A stretch of DNA of 64,000 nt from Lachnospiraceae bacterium (lineage in GTDB: Bacteria; Bacillota_A; Clostridia; Lachnospirales; Lachnospiraceae). Positions within the stretch are counted from its first letter, which is position 1, and every line of letters starts with the position of its first letter. The stretch is taken from assembly GCA_017464645.1 (NCBI GenBank), contig JAFTZF010000001.1:1-64000 (forward strand), written 5' to 3'. The position numbers were made by a program, and so were the translations under genes. This document shows positions 8,694 to 16,278 of this stretch, piece by piece. The notes under the pieces are model-generated. The model did no database searches, had not been told where the DNA came from, and saw only the letters and a list, made by a program, of their open reading frames with translations.

Positions 8694-8767
8694 CGGAGTA
8701 TGGCGTAGCTTGGTAGCGCGCTCGGCTGGGGGCCGAGAGGTCGCAGGTTCAAATCCTGTTACTCCGA
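8694..8767 (+). tRNA. tRNA-Pro (anticodon GGG)
   Basis: A 74-nt cloverleaf. The acceptor arms CGGAGTA/TACTCCG pair perfectly, the anticodon stem CTCGG/CCGAG encloses loop CTGGGGG (anticodon GGG, reading CCC and CCU), and the T-arm is GCAGG-TTCAAAT-CCTGT. CCA is not encoded. It is followed by an AT-rich patch of unusual genes up to ~11.7 kb, but I found no second copy of the tRNA 3' end to mark an integration site. Confidence 0.97.
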
Positions 8768-8777
8768 CTGATATAGA

Positions 8778-8809
8778 AATCCTGTTGATGTTTGTCAACA
8801 GGATTTTTT
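8778..8809 (+). terminator. terminator of tRNA-Pro
   Basis: AATCCTGTTGA and TCAACAGGATT form the stem, followed by TTTTTT. Confidence 0.85.
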
Positions 8810-9026
8810 GACTTTATTAGGAAGTTTCTGTAGGGAAAGCGAATATGCTGTATGTTGTTTCGCTAAGCCTCAAGTAATTCACATAAAACGTGTGCTGGTT
8901 CAGATGTCTGGGGGAGCTTGCTTTCTGACTTTTAACATAGTACAATAAAATTGATTTATAGAAAAAGAAACATCAGGAGGAATATAATTCCTATCACTGG
9001 AGAAAGTCTCTATGGAGGTGGCAACG

Positions 9027-9995
9027 ATGAGTTGGTTTTCTTTTTTTGTAGAGTTTGTTATTGAGGAATTTTTCGACGGATGGTTCTGTCTGATGAAATG
9101 GATTGTTCCGGAACAAGTGTTAAGTAGAAAGTGCCAAAAAGTATGTAAGGTGTTAGTAGGCCTTTTTAGTTCTTTACTATTGCTTTCTATGGTTTTGGGA
9201 GTATGCGCAATGCTTTCAGATGATGCATATACAAAAGCAACAGGCCAATACATGCTTTTTGCTCCTATGGCTATCAGTGCGATACAAATACTTTTGGGGC
9301 TTGTGGTTCATAGACTTACTGGCCGAAAACAGTTTAAAACCATAGATTCCAAGAATGCAGATATGATCGTTACCGTAACAAATGGCCGATGCACAAAAAT
9401 TTCTTTTGAAAAAGATTATAAGGGCAAGGCTGTTATAAAAGAGAACTGCAGGGCCACCGTTTGTTTTCGGACTTTTGACGGAAAAGACATCGCCCATGAG
9501 CAATCGAGCCGTTGTTACGCCAAGTTTACTTTGCCCGGAAGTTTCCCCCATACGCTTTGGAAGGGACGGAAAATAGAGTTGTATGAAGATAAATTTAGGG
9601 TTGGTACAATGGTCATTGAAGAAATCCTGAACTCAGCCCTTGATCGAAATGCTGAATTTAAAGACAGAGAAGATATTTTGATGGATCCTATAATATTGAA
9701 CATTGCGTTGAAGAGATCTTTGGAGTGGGGCAGAAAGTTTGGCATGCCACTGGACAACAAGATCATGAGATCTATAAAAAATCTCTCCGGTAATGATATA
9801 GAGAAATTAGCAAACTATATTACGCAGGTTCAAGAGGATATTATATGGAAAATCTACTATCCCCAATGGGATGCCCAAAATGAGAAGGTAACGATTGATG
9901 GAGAAAGAGTAACGGCAGAAAAATATCCATGGATCGATAAATCAAATTTGGCTACCTTAAGTGCCCAAGGGACATATTATGCTTGGCACGGATAA
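9027..9995 (+). CDS. hypothetical membrane-anchored protein, 322 aa
   Basis: ATG 9027 is chosen because GGAGGTG (9014-9020) sits six bases upstream; the in-frame ATG at 9012 precedes that site. Two membrane helices occur within the first ~95 residues (LVGLFSSLLLLSMVLG and MLFAPMAISAIQILLGLVV). A soluble region of ~225 residues follows with no motif I recognise. The gene is AT-rich compared with neighbours and stands alone between tRNA-Pro and a terminator. It is an orphan accessory gene of unknown function. Confidence 0.7.
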   Translation: MSWFSFFVEFVIEEFFDGWFCLMKWIVPEQVLSRKCQKVCKVLVGLFSSLLLLSMVLGVCAMLSDDAYTKATGQYMLFAPMAISAIQILLGLVVHRLTGRKQFKTIDSKNADMIVTVTNGRCTKISFEKDYKGKAVIKENCRATVCFRTFDGKDIAHEQSSRCYAKFTLPGSFPHTLWKGRKIELYEDKFRVGTMVIEEILNSALDRNAEFKDREDILMDPIILNIALKRSLEWGRKFGMPLDNKIMRSIKNLSGNDIEKLANYITQVQEDIIWKIYYPQWDAQNEKVTIDGERVTAEKYPWIDKSNLATLSAQGTYYAWHG

Positions 9996-10004
9996 AAAGT
10001 AAAA

Positions 10005-10040
10005 AGGATTTCGACTTCATCAGAAGCCGGAATCTTTTTT
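10005..10040 (+). terminator. terminator after the 9027 gene
   Basis: GGATTTCGACTT and AGAAGCCGGAATC form an imperfect stem followed by TTTTTT. Confidence 0.6.
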
Positions 10041-10083
10041 GTGGGAAAATCGCAGATTCTACCAAAAAGAGATATGGATTTGG

Positions 10084-10111
10084 TTGATAGAGAGAACAAA
10101 TATGATATAAT
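10084..10111 (+). promoter_or_regulatory. promoter of the XRE membrane regulator
   Basis: TTGATA (10084-10089), a 16-base spacer and TATAAT (10106-10111). It lies 30 bases before the GGAGGTG ribosome site of the next gene. Confidence 0.6.
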
Positions 10112-10142
10112 TTAAGTAATCCCTTATAGGAGGTGACACAGG

Positions 10143-11093
10143 ATGAATGACTATACTTTCGGAAATTTCCTCTATTCCTTACGAATAGAAAAAGGCTTAT
10201 CCCAGGTACAACTGGGTGAAATGCTTGGTGTTACCAACAAAGCAGTCTCCAAGTGGGAAACGGGAACGACAAAACCAAGCACTGATTTGTTGCCCAAGAT
10301 TGCAGATATCTTTGGGGTCACGGTGGAAGAGTTGTTCGCGGCCAGAAGGCTGGAGAGAGACACAGAACTTGCAAATATCAAGATGTATCTGATTTCTCAA
10401 AAGCGAAGATATGCGGTTCTTACATCGGCGTTCTTGGCTGTTTCCTGCATGCTTCCGTTTTTGTTAATAGAATTTGTGGGTATTGTTGAGACATGGCAAT
10501 TTTCGGATGAAGTGGCGGGGCCTTTAGCTGTATTGTTTTTTATGGTTGCGTTTATTGCTTCACTGGTTAGTTGTATTGTGTACCGACATAGTTTTCATAC
10601 TACCCTGGTTGTGGAAGGAGAGTTGTGCAGTGATACTCTTGCCCGGAGAATTAAGCGGGGGAAGCTGACCTTAGGAATGGTCTGTGGGAGCTGGCTGCTT
10701 TTGTTTTTGATTACTGCGGTGATCGGTTTTGCAGTACCCGATAAAACCCAGGTACTCTGGATTCTGTGTGCAGTCCTTATATGGGGGTTCATACTGATCT
10801 TGGGCAGCACAATTTTTCTGGAGCGTGTAAAACGTCTGCTAAATATCAAATCTGAAAAAAATACTGCACCGCAGCCAAAAAGAATTCGATTTTCAGAATT
10901 GCCCCGGCGGGAAAAGATCTGGTGCATTGGGATGTTTGTGCTTGCTCTGATTTTCTTTGGATTACGCCTTATAAATAGCTCCAATCTGCTTTGGAGGATT
11001 ATCACAGATGTGGCTGCATGGATTTTCTATTTTACAGGTTGGGGTCTTTTGAAACGAGGGAAAAATTTCCTTAAACCAGACGGAAAGGAATAG
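10143..11093 (+). CDS. XRE-type helix-turn-helix regulator fused to a membrane domain
   Basis: 316 residues. Residues ~5-65 are an XRE/Cro DNA-binding domain (LRIEKGLSQVQLGEMLGV, then NKAVSKWETGTTKPS). About six hydrophobic segments follow, at ~90-110, 125-150, 175-200, 205-225, 258-275 and 280-300. Membrane-tethered XRE proteins of this type occur in Firmicutes and usually control adjacent membrane or stress genes; the target here is unknown. It is followed directly by another membrane gene, with which it is probably co-transcribed. Confidence 0.85.
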   Translation: MNDYTFGNFLYSLRIEKGLSQVQLGEMLGVTNKAVSKWETGTTKPSTDLLPKIADIFGVTVEELFAARRLERDTELANIKMYLISQKRRYAVLTSAFLAVSCMLPFLLIEFVGIVETWQFSDEVAGPLAVLFFMVAFIASLVSCIVYRHSFHTTLVVEGELCSDTLARRIKRGKLTLGMVCGSWLLLFLITAVIGFAVPDKTQVLWILCAVLIWGFILILGSTIFLERVKRLLNIKSEKNTAPQPKRIRFSELPRREKIWCIGMFVLALIFFGLRLINSSNLLWRIITDVAAWIFYFTGWGLLKRGKNFLKPDGKE

Positions 11094-11179
11094 GCATAAA
11101 AAGAGGGGCTTTTTATAAAATCTACTATGAGAGAACCAACAGAATTTTTTCAGACCACATCCTTTGGGATGGAAAAGAC

Positions 11180-11722
11180 GTGGAAATAGCGTGGAGAAAA
11201 GGACAGCAGAAGACCTCGAAAGTTGGACGAAAGATTTTTCTGGTGTTCCAATATCTGCTGCTTTTAGGCTGCTGGATTCCAATGCTGTTTAATGAAAACG
11301 GGTGGAAGTGGACTGTTTTCGGAATCTTGGACTCTTTCTTGATTTCTTTGATCACAGATTTTTCAATGATCAGGATTGAGATTTTCTACCATCTGTATAA
11401 ACGGGACAATCTTTATTGCAATCTTCTGTATAAGGCTTTTCTGGGGGATTTGAATGAGTTCTTGGCTGCACTTGCGAAAAAGACAAAAAAGCATATAACC
11501 GGGTATGTTCGTAAAGACGGGAGGATGCTTTGGGCAAGATACATTGTCGTTTGCAGGCAGAGAAGCAATCAGGTGTTTTTAACGATTCGCCCAAATGGTG
11601 TAGTGGTTGAAGTTAATAAGATTACATACAGAATCCATGATCCGGCTCTTTCCATTGATATGTTGGAAGATAAAATTTCCGATATTCTCTCTAAGGAACT
11701 TACTGTGTCTAATAGTAAATAG
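11180..11722 (+). CDS. hypothetical two-helix membrane protein; true start probably upstream
   Basis: 180 residues from GTG 11180. The same frame stays open back to 11075 and reads convincingly as protein upstream of the GTG (ending ERTNRIFSDHILWDGKD), yet holds no ATG, GTG or TTG. The best upstream candidate is ATA 11090 directly behind GGAAAGGA and overlapping the stop of the XRE gene. Two hydrophobic segments (LVFQYLLLLGCWIPMLF and the next ~25 residues) are followed by a soluble tail. The family is unknown. It is either an unusual start codon coupled to the upstream gene or a gene whose ATG has mutated. Confidence 0.55.
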   Translation: MEIAWRKGQQKTSKVGRKIFLVFQYLLLLGCWIPMLFNENGWKWTVFGILDSFLISLITDFSMIRIEIFYHLYKRDNLYCNLLYKAFLGDLNEFLAALAKKTKKHITGYVRKDGRMLWARYIVVCRQRSNQVFLTIRPNGVVVEVNKITYRIHDPALSIDMLEDKISDILSKELTVSNSK

Positions 11723-11762
11723 CACAAGCCACCAAATTTATTATGAATACTTACACCAACAA

Positions 11763-11804
11763 AAACCCTTGGAATTCCAATAGATGTTGAAAATCCAAGG
11801 GTTT
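11763..11804. terminator. bidirectional terminator
   Basis: AAACCCTTGGA and TCCAAGGGTTT form a stem between the 11180 gene and the convergent trxB, with A/T runs on both sides. Confidence 0.75.
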
Positions 11805-11809
11805 ATTTC

Positions 11810-12730
11810 TTATATCTGGGCCAGATATTCCTCCGCATAGTGGGCGGCCACGGCGCCGTCTGCCACAGCAGTTACTATCTGCCGCAGGGCCTTGGTTCTC
11901 ACATCGCCCACGGCGAAGACGCCGGGGAGGCTGGTGCGGGTGGATTCGTCCGCCACGATATAGCCGTAAGTATCCAGCTCCAGCTGATCCTTTACCAGTC
12001 CGGTTGCAGGCTTTCTGCCAACGCTGATAAAGACCCCGTCACAATCCAGGGTCGTTTCCAGGCCCATGTTTACATCCTGCAGTTTCAGGCCGGTGAGCTT
12101 TTTGTCAAAAAGAAATTCAGAGACTGTGCTGTTCCAGCGAAATTCTATGTTCTCGGCCTTTAGCAGTGGTTCGTGGTAGATTTTCGTGGCCCGCAGGGTG
12201 TCGCGGCGGTGAATGAGAATAACTTTCCCGCAAATGCGGGAGAGCTGCAGGGCGTCTGAGGCAGCAGTATTGCCACCTCCCACCACAGCCACGGTTTTGC
12301 CTTTGAAAAACATGCCGTCGCAGGCTGCGCAGTAATTTACACCGCGGCCGATGAGCTCCTTTTCGCCGGGAATGCCAAGTTCCCTTGGGCTGGCGCCTGT
12401 GGAGAAAACAACTGTACGTCCATAGAAGCTTCCTTCGCTGGTTTGGATTTCTTTAACAGAACCGTCAAGCTTAACGGCATGTACTTCGGCCAGCTCTGTT
12501 TGGGCGCCGAAGCGTTCTGCGCCCAGCTGCATTTTTTCCCCCAGCAAAAAGCCGTCAATGCCTTCCTCAAAGCCGGGGTAATTGTCGATTTGGGAGGTCA
12601 GGGCCATCTGACCGCCAGCAGATAATTTTTCCAAAACAACGGTATCCAGACCGGCTCTGGCGGCATATAAGGCCGCCGTGTATCCGCCCGGGCCACCGCC
12701 GATTACGACCATATCATAGATGCGGTTCAT
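11810..12730 (-). CDS. trxB: thioredoxin-disulfide reductase
   Basis: 306 residues. It uses NADPH and FAD to reduce thioredoxin in the cytosol. The FAD motif GGGPGGYTAALYAARAG is at ~11-27. The redox pair Cys134/Cys137 lies in CAACDG, the NADPH motif GGGNTAASDAL follows, and the C-terminal FAD block is FAVGDVRTKALRQ. It starts 10 bases after the thioredoxin gene and is co-transcribed with it from the regulated promoter near 13098. Confidence 0.96.
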   Translation of the reverse strand: MNRIYDMVVIGGGPGGYTAALYAARAGLDTVVLEKLSAGGQMALTSQIDNYPGFEEGIDGFLLGEKMQLGAERFGAQTELAEVHAVKLDGSVKEIQTSEGSFYGRTVVFSTGASPRELGIPGEKELIGRGVNYCAACDGMFFKGKTVAVVGGGNTAASDALQLSRICGKVILIHRRDTLRATKIYHEPLLKAENIEFRWNSTVSEFLFDKKLTGLKLQDVNMGLETTLDCDGVFISVGRKPATGLVKDQLELDTYGYIVADESTRTSLPGVFAVGDVRTKALRQIVTAVADGAVAAHYAEEYLAQI

Positions 12731-12740
12731 GGCAGCCTCC

Positions 12741-13067
12741 TTATCTGTTCAGAGTCTCTTCCAGAAAGGCCTCGATTCTGGCCTTGGAATCCGGTGCCAC
12801 AATGGAGCCAAGGGCTTGTCCCTTCTGATACAGAACCAGAGTAGGGATAACTTCGATCTGCTCCTCTTGAGCCAGTTGGCTCTCCTCATCGATATTTATC
12901 TGACCCACCACTACGGAATCTGCGTATTGCTCGGAAATCTTGTCCAATGCGGGAGAGATGCGGCGGCAATACACGCACCAGGGCGCCCAGTATTCTATCA
13001 GAACGGGTTTGTCCTCTGTTGTTATATTTTTAAGAAATAATTCAGTGTTCATATTTATAGCAGCCAT
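12741..13067 (-). CDS. trxA: thioredoxin with CVYC active site
   Basis: 108 residues with the thioredoxin fold signature (VLIEYWAPWC, then INIDEE, then VIPTLVLYQKG with the cis-proline). The active site is Cys31-Val-Tyr-Cys34 instead of the near-universal CGPC. The residues between the cysteines tune redox potential, so this protein may be less reducing than a standard thioredoxin or serve a special partner. It heads trxA-trxB, with GGAG eight bases upstream. A Crp/Fnr-type operator sits in its promoter. Confidence 0.9.
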   Translation of the reverse strand: MAAINMNTELFLKNITTEDKPVLIEYWAPWCVYCRRISPALDKISEQYADSVVVGQINIDEESQLAQEEQIEVIPTLVLYQKGQALGSIVAPDSKARIEAFLEETLNR

Positions 13068-13097
13068 TTTTTGTGCTCCTTTCTTTTGTTTTTCTAT

Positions 13098-13139
13098 AGT
13101 ATATCGGATTTTTTCACATGTTTCCGTGATGTTATCACA
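13098..13139 (-). promoter_or_regulatory. trxA-trxB promoter with Crp/Fnr-type operator
   Basis: Reading leftward, the palindrome CGTGA-TGTTA-TCACA (top strand 13125-13139) is centred at 13132. The -10 TATACT spans 13103 down to 13098. The centre-to-(-10 end) distance is 34 bp, placing the operator near -41, the class II activator position. No good -35 is present, as expected for an activator-dependent promoter. Confidence 0.65.
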
Positions 13140-13140
13140 A

Positions 13141-13181
13141 AAAAAGAGACTGAAGGAAAATGTGTTTTCCTCAGTCTCTTT
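13141..13181 (-). terminator. terminator of the rubredoxin gene
   Basis: AAAGAGACTGA-AGGAAAA and TTTTCC-TCAGTCTCTTT form a long stem; leftward transcription then meets a T-run. It lies immediately against the trxA operator and insulates the two units. Confidence 0.85.
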
Positions 13182-13191
13182 GAGTCGCTAT

Positions 13192-13350
13192 TTAGTTTTC
13201 AGAAAATTCATCCTTACCTACGCTGCAAAGGGGGCATTCAAAATCATCCGGCAGATCCTCAAATTTGGTACCGGGCTCAATGCCGTACTCGGGAGCACCC
13301 AGCTCCTCATCATATTCCCAACCACAAACATCGCAAATGTATTTTTTCAT
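13192..13350 (-). CDS. rubredoxin
   Basis: A 52-residue protein starting [16 protein letters not shown]. The two CxxC pairs (CDVCGW at 6-9 and CPLC at 39-42) bind one iron, and [12 protein letters not shown] is diagnostic. AGGAG precedes the ATG. Rubredoxin carries electrons from NADH:rubredoxin oxidoreductase to oxygen- and peroxide-reducing enzymes, here plausibly the flavodiiron protein 1 kb away. It has its own promoter and operator (13399-13440). Confidence 0.95.
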   Translation of the reverse strand: MKKYICDVCGWEYDEELGAPEYGIEPGTKFEDLPDDFECPLCSVGKDEFSEN

Positions 13351-13398
13351 AGTAAAATCTCCTTCCTGAAAGAAATGCTTGTTCTTTTATTTGATTGA

Positions 13399-13440
13399 AT
13401 TTTAGCAGAACATATTTGGAAAGTCTGTGACTTTCTCACA
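13399..13440 (-). promoter_or_regulatory. rubredoxin promoter with Crp/Fnr-type operator
   Basis: The perfect palindrome TGTGA-CTTTC-TCACA (13426-13440, centre 13433) lies 34 bp from the end of the leftward -10 TAAAAT (13404 to 13399). The geometry is the same as at trxA. Confidence 0.68.
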
Positions 13441-13504
13441 AAAAGGTCATGTAAAATCCTTCCACTTTATTATAACTTATTTTCAACAGGAGTCAATCGT
13501 TTCG

Positions 13505-13533
13505 TTGACAGTTTTTGCAAACTACTATATACT
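13505..13533 (+). promoter_or_regulatory. consensus promoter of the Crp/Fnr gene
   Basis: TTGACA (13505-13510), a 17-base spacer and TATACT (13528-13533). It is near-perfect and has no TGTGA palindrome, so the regulator is probably made constitutively and switched by a signal rather than by its own synthesis. Confidence 0.8.
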
Positions 13534-13556
13534 AAAATGAAATGGGGAGGTGTACC

Positions 13557-14216
13557 ATGAGCTTTTCAGAGTACTTTCCGATATGGGATAAACTGACGCC
13601 CGGACAGCAGGAGCGGCTGGCATCTTTGTCTGAATTTCGCAAAGTAAAAAAAGGAACCATTCTTCATAATGGAAGCCGGGATTGCCTGGGACTTTTGCTG
13701 ATTCGAAGCGGTCAGCTGCGGGCTTACATTCTGTCAGATGAAGGCCGGGAGATTACTATCCATCGGATGTTTGAAATGGATATCTGCCTGTACTCTGCGT
13801 CCTGTGTGATGCCGAATATGCAGTTTGATGTTGTGATTGAGGCGGAAAAGGACAGTGAGATTTGGGTTATCCCTGCGTGCCTGTACAAGAATCTCATGGA
13901 CGAGTCTCTGGCGGTTTCCAATTACTCCAATTATCTCATGAGCAGTCATTTTACAGAGCTCATGTGGCTGGTGGAGCAGGTTATGTGGAAGAGCTTTGAT
14001 AAACGGCTGGCCGGGTTTCTGGTGGAGGAGTGCCGGCTGGAGGAAACGACTTCCCTGAAAATCACCCATGAGAAAATTGCCAATCACATGGGAACAGCCC
14101 GGGAAGTTGTGACCCGCATGCTGCGATATTTCCAGAATGAGGAGATGGTCAGACTGACCAGAGGAACGGTAGAAGTGGTGGATATGAAGCGGCTGGACCG
14201 GTTGGCAGAGGAATAA
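13557..14216 (+). CDS. Crp/Fnr family transcriptional regulator of oxygen-defence genes (predicted)
   Basis: 219 residues from ATG 13557, chosen because GGGGAGG (13544-13550) lies just upstream; an in-frame ATG 13542 precedes that site. Residues ~15-120 are the cyclic-nucleotide-binding-type sensor domain, and ~150-215 are a winged helix (ITHEKIANHMGTAREVVTRML). The recognition helix has Arg182, Glu183 and Arg187, the R-E-x3-R pattern CRP uses to read TGTGA. That half-site occurs in the trxA, rubredoxin and flavodiiron promoters around this gene. It lacks the N-terminal cysteine cluster of FNR, but Cys77 and Cys83 (CLYSASC) in the sensor domain could be a thiol switch. Activation of all three promoters is inferred from operator position. 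Confidence 0.88.
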   Translation: MSFSEYFPIWDKLTPGQQERLASLSEFRKVKKGTILHNGSRDCLGLLLIRSGQLRAYILSDEGREITIHRMFEMDICLYSASCVMPNMQFDVVIEAEKDSEIWVIPACLYKNLMDESLAVSNYSNYLMSSHFTELMWLVEQVMWKSFDKRLAGFLVEECRLEETTSLKITHEKIANHMGTAREVVTRMLRYFQNEEMVRLTRGTVEVVDMKRLDRLAEE

Positions 14217-14270
14217 AGAAGGTCTTGCTTCCATAACTTTATATTAAGAAGTTTATGGATTTCGGGTTTT

Positions 14271-14311
14271 TGTGACAAAGTCACGGTTCTTTTGTAAAAA
14301 TGTGGTATATT
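14271..14311 (+). promoter_or_regulatory. flavodiiron promoter with Crp/Fnr-type operator
   Basis: TGTGA-CAAAG-TCACG (14271-14285, centre 14278) lies 33 bp before the end of the -10 TATATT (14306-14311). This is the class II activator spacing. There is no recognisable -35. Confidence 0.66.
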
Positions 14312-14355
14312 AATGGCATGATAAAAAATTAACAAGCCAGTAAAGGAGAAGTGTT

Positions 14356-16146
14356 ATGACAATTACAAACGATATCAAATACATTGGTGTGAATGACCAT
14401 CAGGTGGATCTGTTTGAAGGACAGTACGTAGTTCCCAACGGCATGGCTTACAATTCTTATGCGATCATGGATGAGAAGATTGCCATCATGGATACAGTTG
14501 ATAAAAATTTCACTCATGAGTGGATGGACAACATTCAGAAGACACTGGAAGGCCGCAAGCCGGACTATCTGGTAGTGCAGCACATGGAGCCGGACCATTC
14601 CGCAAATATTGCCAACTTCCTGAATGTTTACCCGGAAGCGGTAGTTGTTTCTTCTGCCAAAGCATTCGCTATGATGAAGAATTTCTTCAGCACAGATTAC
14701 GCAGACCGCAGGATCGTGGTAGGTGAGGGCGACACCCTGAGCCTGGGCAAGCATACCCTTGCTTTCGTGACTGCACCCATGGTGCATTGGCCGGAGGTCA
14801 TTGTGACTTATGATACCTATGATAAAGTGCTGTTCTCTGCTGACGGCTTCGGAAAGTTCGGAGCTCTGGATGTGGAAGAGGATTGGGCATGCGAAGCTCG
14901 CCGTTACTACATCGGTATTGTTGGAAAATACGGTGCGCAGGTGCAGGCGCTTCTGAAGAAGGCTGCAGGTCTGGACATCCAGATCATCTGCCCGCTCCAC
15001 GGACCGGTTCTGACTGAGAATCTGGGCTACTACATCAACCTGTATGATATCTGGTCCTCCTACAGTGTGGAGAGTGAAGGCGTTGTGATTGCCTATACTT
15101 CTGTTTACGGAAATACCAAGGCTGCAGTAGACCTGCTGGCAGAGAAGCTGAGAGCAAAGGGCTGCCCCAAAGTGGAAGTGCATGACCTGGCTCGCTGCGA
15201 TATGGCAGAAGCAGTAGAAGATGCATTCCGTTATAGCAAGCTGGTTCTGGCAACCACCACCTACAACGCAGATATCTTCCCCTTCATGAAAGAGTTCATC
15301 AACCATCTGACAGAGCGCAATTTCCGCAACCGCACCATCGGATTGATCGAGAACGGTTCCTGGTCACCTCTGGCAGCCAAGGTTATGAAAAATATGCTCT
15401 CTGAGAGCAAGAACCTGACCTTTACCGATACCACAGTGAAGATTCTCTCTGCCCTGAACGAAGAGAGCAAGGCTCAGATTGAGGCGATGGCAGAGGAGCT
15501 GTGCAAGGACTACCTGGCGCAGCAGGGCGATACCGCAAACAAAAATGACCTGTCTGCCCTGTTCAACATCGGCTATGGCCTGTATGTGGTAACCTCCAAT
15601 GACGGTCAGAAGGACAATGGACTGATCGTAAATACGGTAACTCAGGTAACCAACACCCCTAACCGTGTTGCAGTTATCATCAACAAGCAGAACTATTCTC
15701 ACCATGTGATCAAGCAGACCGGTGTCATGAATGTAAACTGCCTGGACACCTCCGCGCCTTTCGCTTTGTTTGAGAGATTCGGTTTCCAGAGCGGCCGCAC
15801 GGTAGATAAGTTTGAAGGCATGGAGCTGTTAAGATCTGACAACGGCCTGGCATTCCTGCCTCGCCACATCAATTCCTTCATGTCCCTGAAGGTTGAGAGC
15901 TATGTAGATATGGATACTCACGGAATGTTCATCTGCTCTATCACAGAAGCAAGAGTGATTTCCAATACAGAGACCATGAGCTACACCTACTACCAGAACA
16001 ATGTAAAACCCAAGCCCGAGACCGAAGGCAAGAAGGGGTATGTATGCAAGGTTTGCGGATGGGTGTACGAAGGTGAGAATCTGCCGGATGACATCGTGTG
16101 CCCCCTGTGCAAGCATGGAGCAGCGGATTTTGAACCGATTGCATAA
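14356..16146 (+). CDS. multidomain flavodiiron protein (diiron-flavodoxin-flavin reductase-rubredoxin)
   Basis: 596 residues in four parts. Residues 1-~250 are a metallo-beta-lactamase-type diiron domain with His76, Glu78, Asp80 and His81 (HMEPDH). Residues ~257-395 are an FMN flavodoxin domain (YTSVYGNTKAA). Residues ~405-545 are a flavin-reductase-like domain (NTVTQVTNTPNRVAV). The C-terminus is a short rubredoxin (CKVCGW and CPLC) lacking the usual central loop. Flavodiiron proteins reduce O2 to water or NO to N2O in the cytosol of anaerobes. The added reductase and rubredoxin suggest a partly self-contained chain from reduced nicotinamide or flavin to the diiron site. GGAGAAG precedes the ATG. 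It is transcribed alone from the regulated promoter. Confidence 0.94.
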   Translation: MTITNDIKYIGVNDHQVDLFEGQYVVPNGMAYNSYAIMDEKIAIMDTVDKNFTHEWMDNIQKTLEGRKPDYLVVQHMEPDHSANIANFLNVYPEAVVVSSAKAFAMMKNFFSTDYADRRIVVGEGDTLSLGKHTLAFVTAPMVHWPEVIVTYDTYDKVLFSADGFGKFGALDVEEDWACEARRYYIGIVGKYGAQVQALLKKAAGLDIQIICPLHGPVLTENLGYYINLYDIWSSYSVESEGVVIAYTSVYGNTKAAVDLLAEKLRAKGCPKVEVHDLARCDMAEAVEDAFRYSKLVLATTTYNADIFPFMKEFINHLTERNFRNRTIGLIENGSWSPLAAKVMKNMLSESKNLTFTDTTVKILSALNEESKAQIEAMAEELCKDYLAQQGDTANKNDLSALFNIGYGLYVVTSNDGQKDNGLIVNTVTQVTNTPNRVAVIINKQNYSHHVIKQTGVMNVNCLDTSAPFALFERFGFQSGRTVDKFEGMELLRSDNGLAFLPRHINSFMSLKVESYVDMDTHGMFICSITEARVISNTETMSYTYYQNNVKPKPETEGKKGYVCKVCGWVYEGENLPDDIVCPLCKHGAADFEPIA

Positions 16147-16176
16147 GAAAAACTGTGAATAAGTGAAGTGTAAATC

Positions 16177-16212
16177 CCGGCCGGGACGCGAGAGCGCCCC
16201 GGCCAGTTTTTT
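16177..16212 (+). terminator. terminator of the flavodiiron gene
   Basis: GGCCGGG-A-CGC and GCG-C-CCCGGCC with GAGA loop, followed by AGTTTTTT. Confidence 0.9.
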
Positions 16213-16278
16213 CGTTGTCTTTTCAGGTGTAAAGTGGTATGATAGAAGTGTATATTAATGTGGTCTGGGAGGTGCAAC

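Noticed and set aside
8694..11760. Integrated element with tRNA-Pro as attachment site
   Set aside because: No repeat of the tRNA 3' end was found downstream and no integrase or excisionase is present; only composition and position suggest it.
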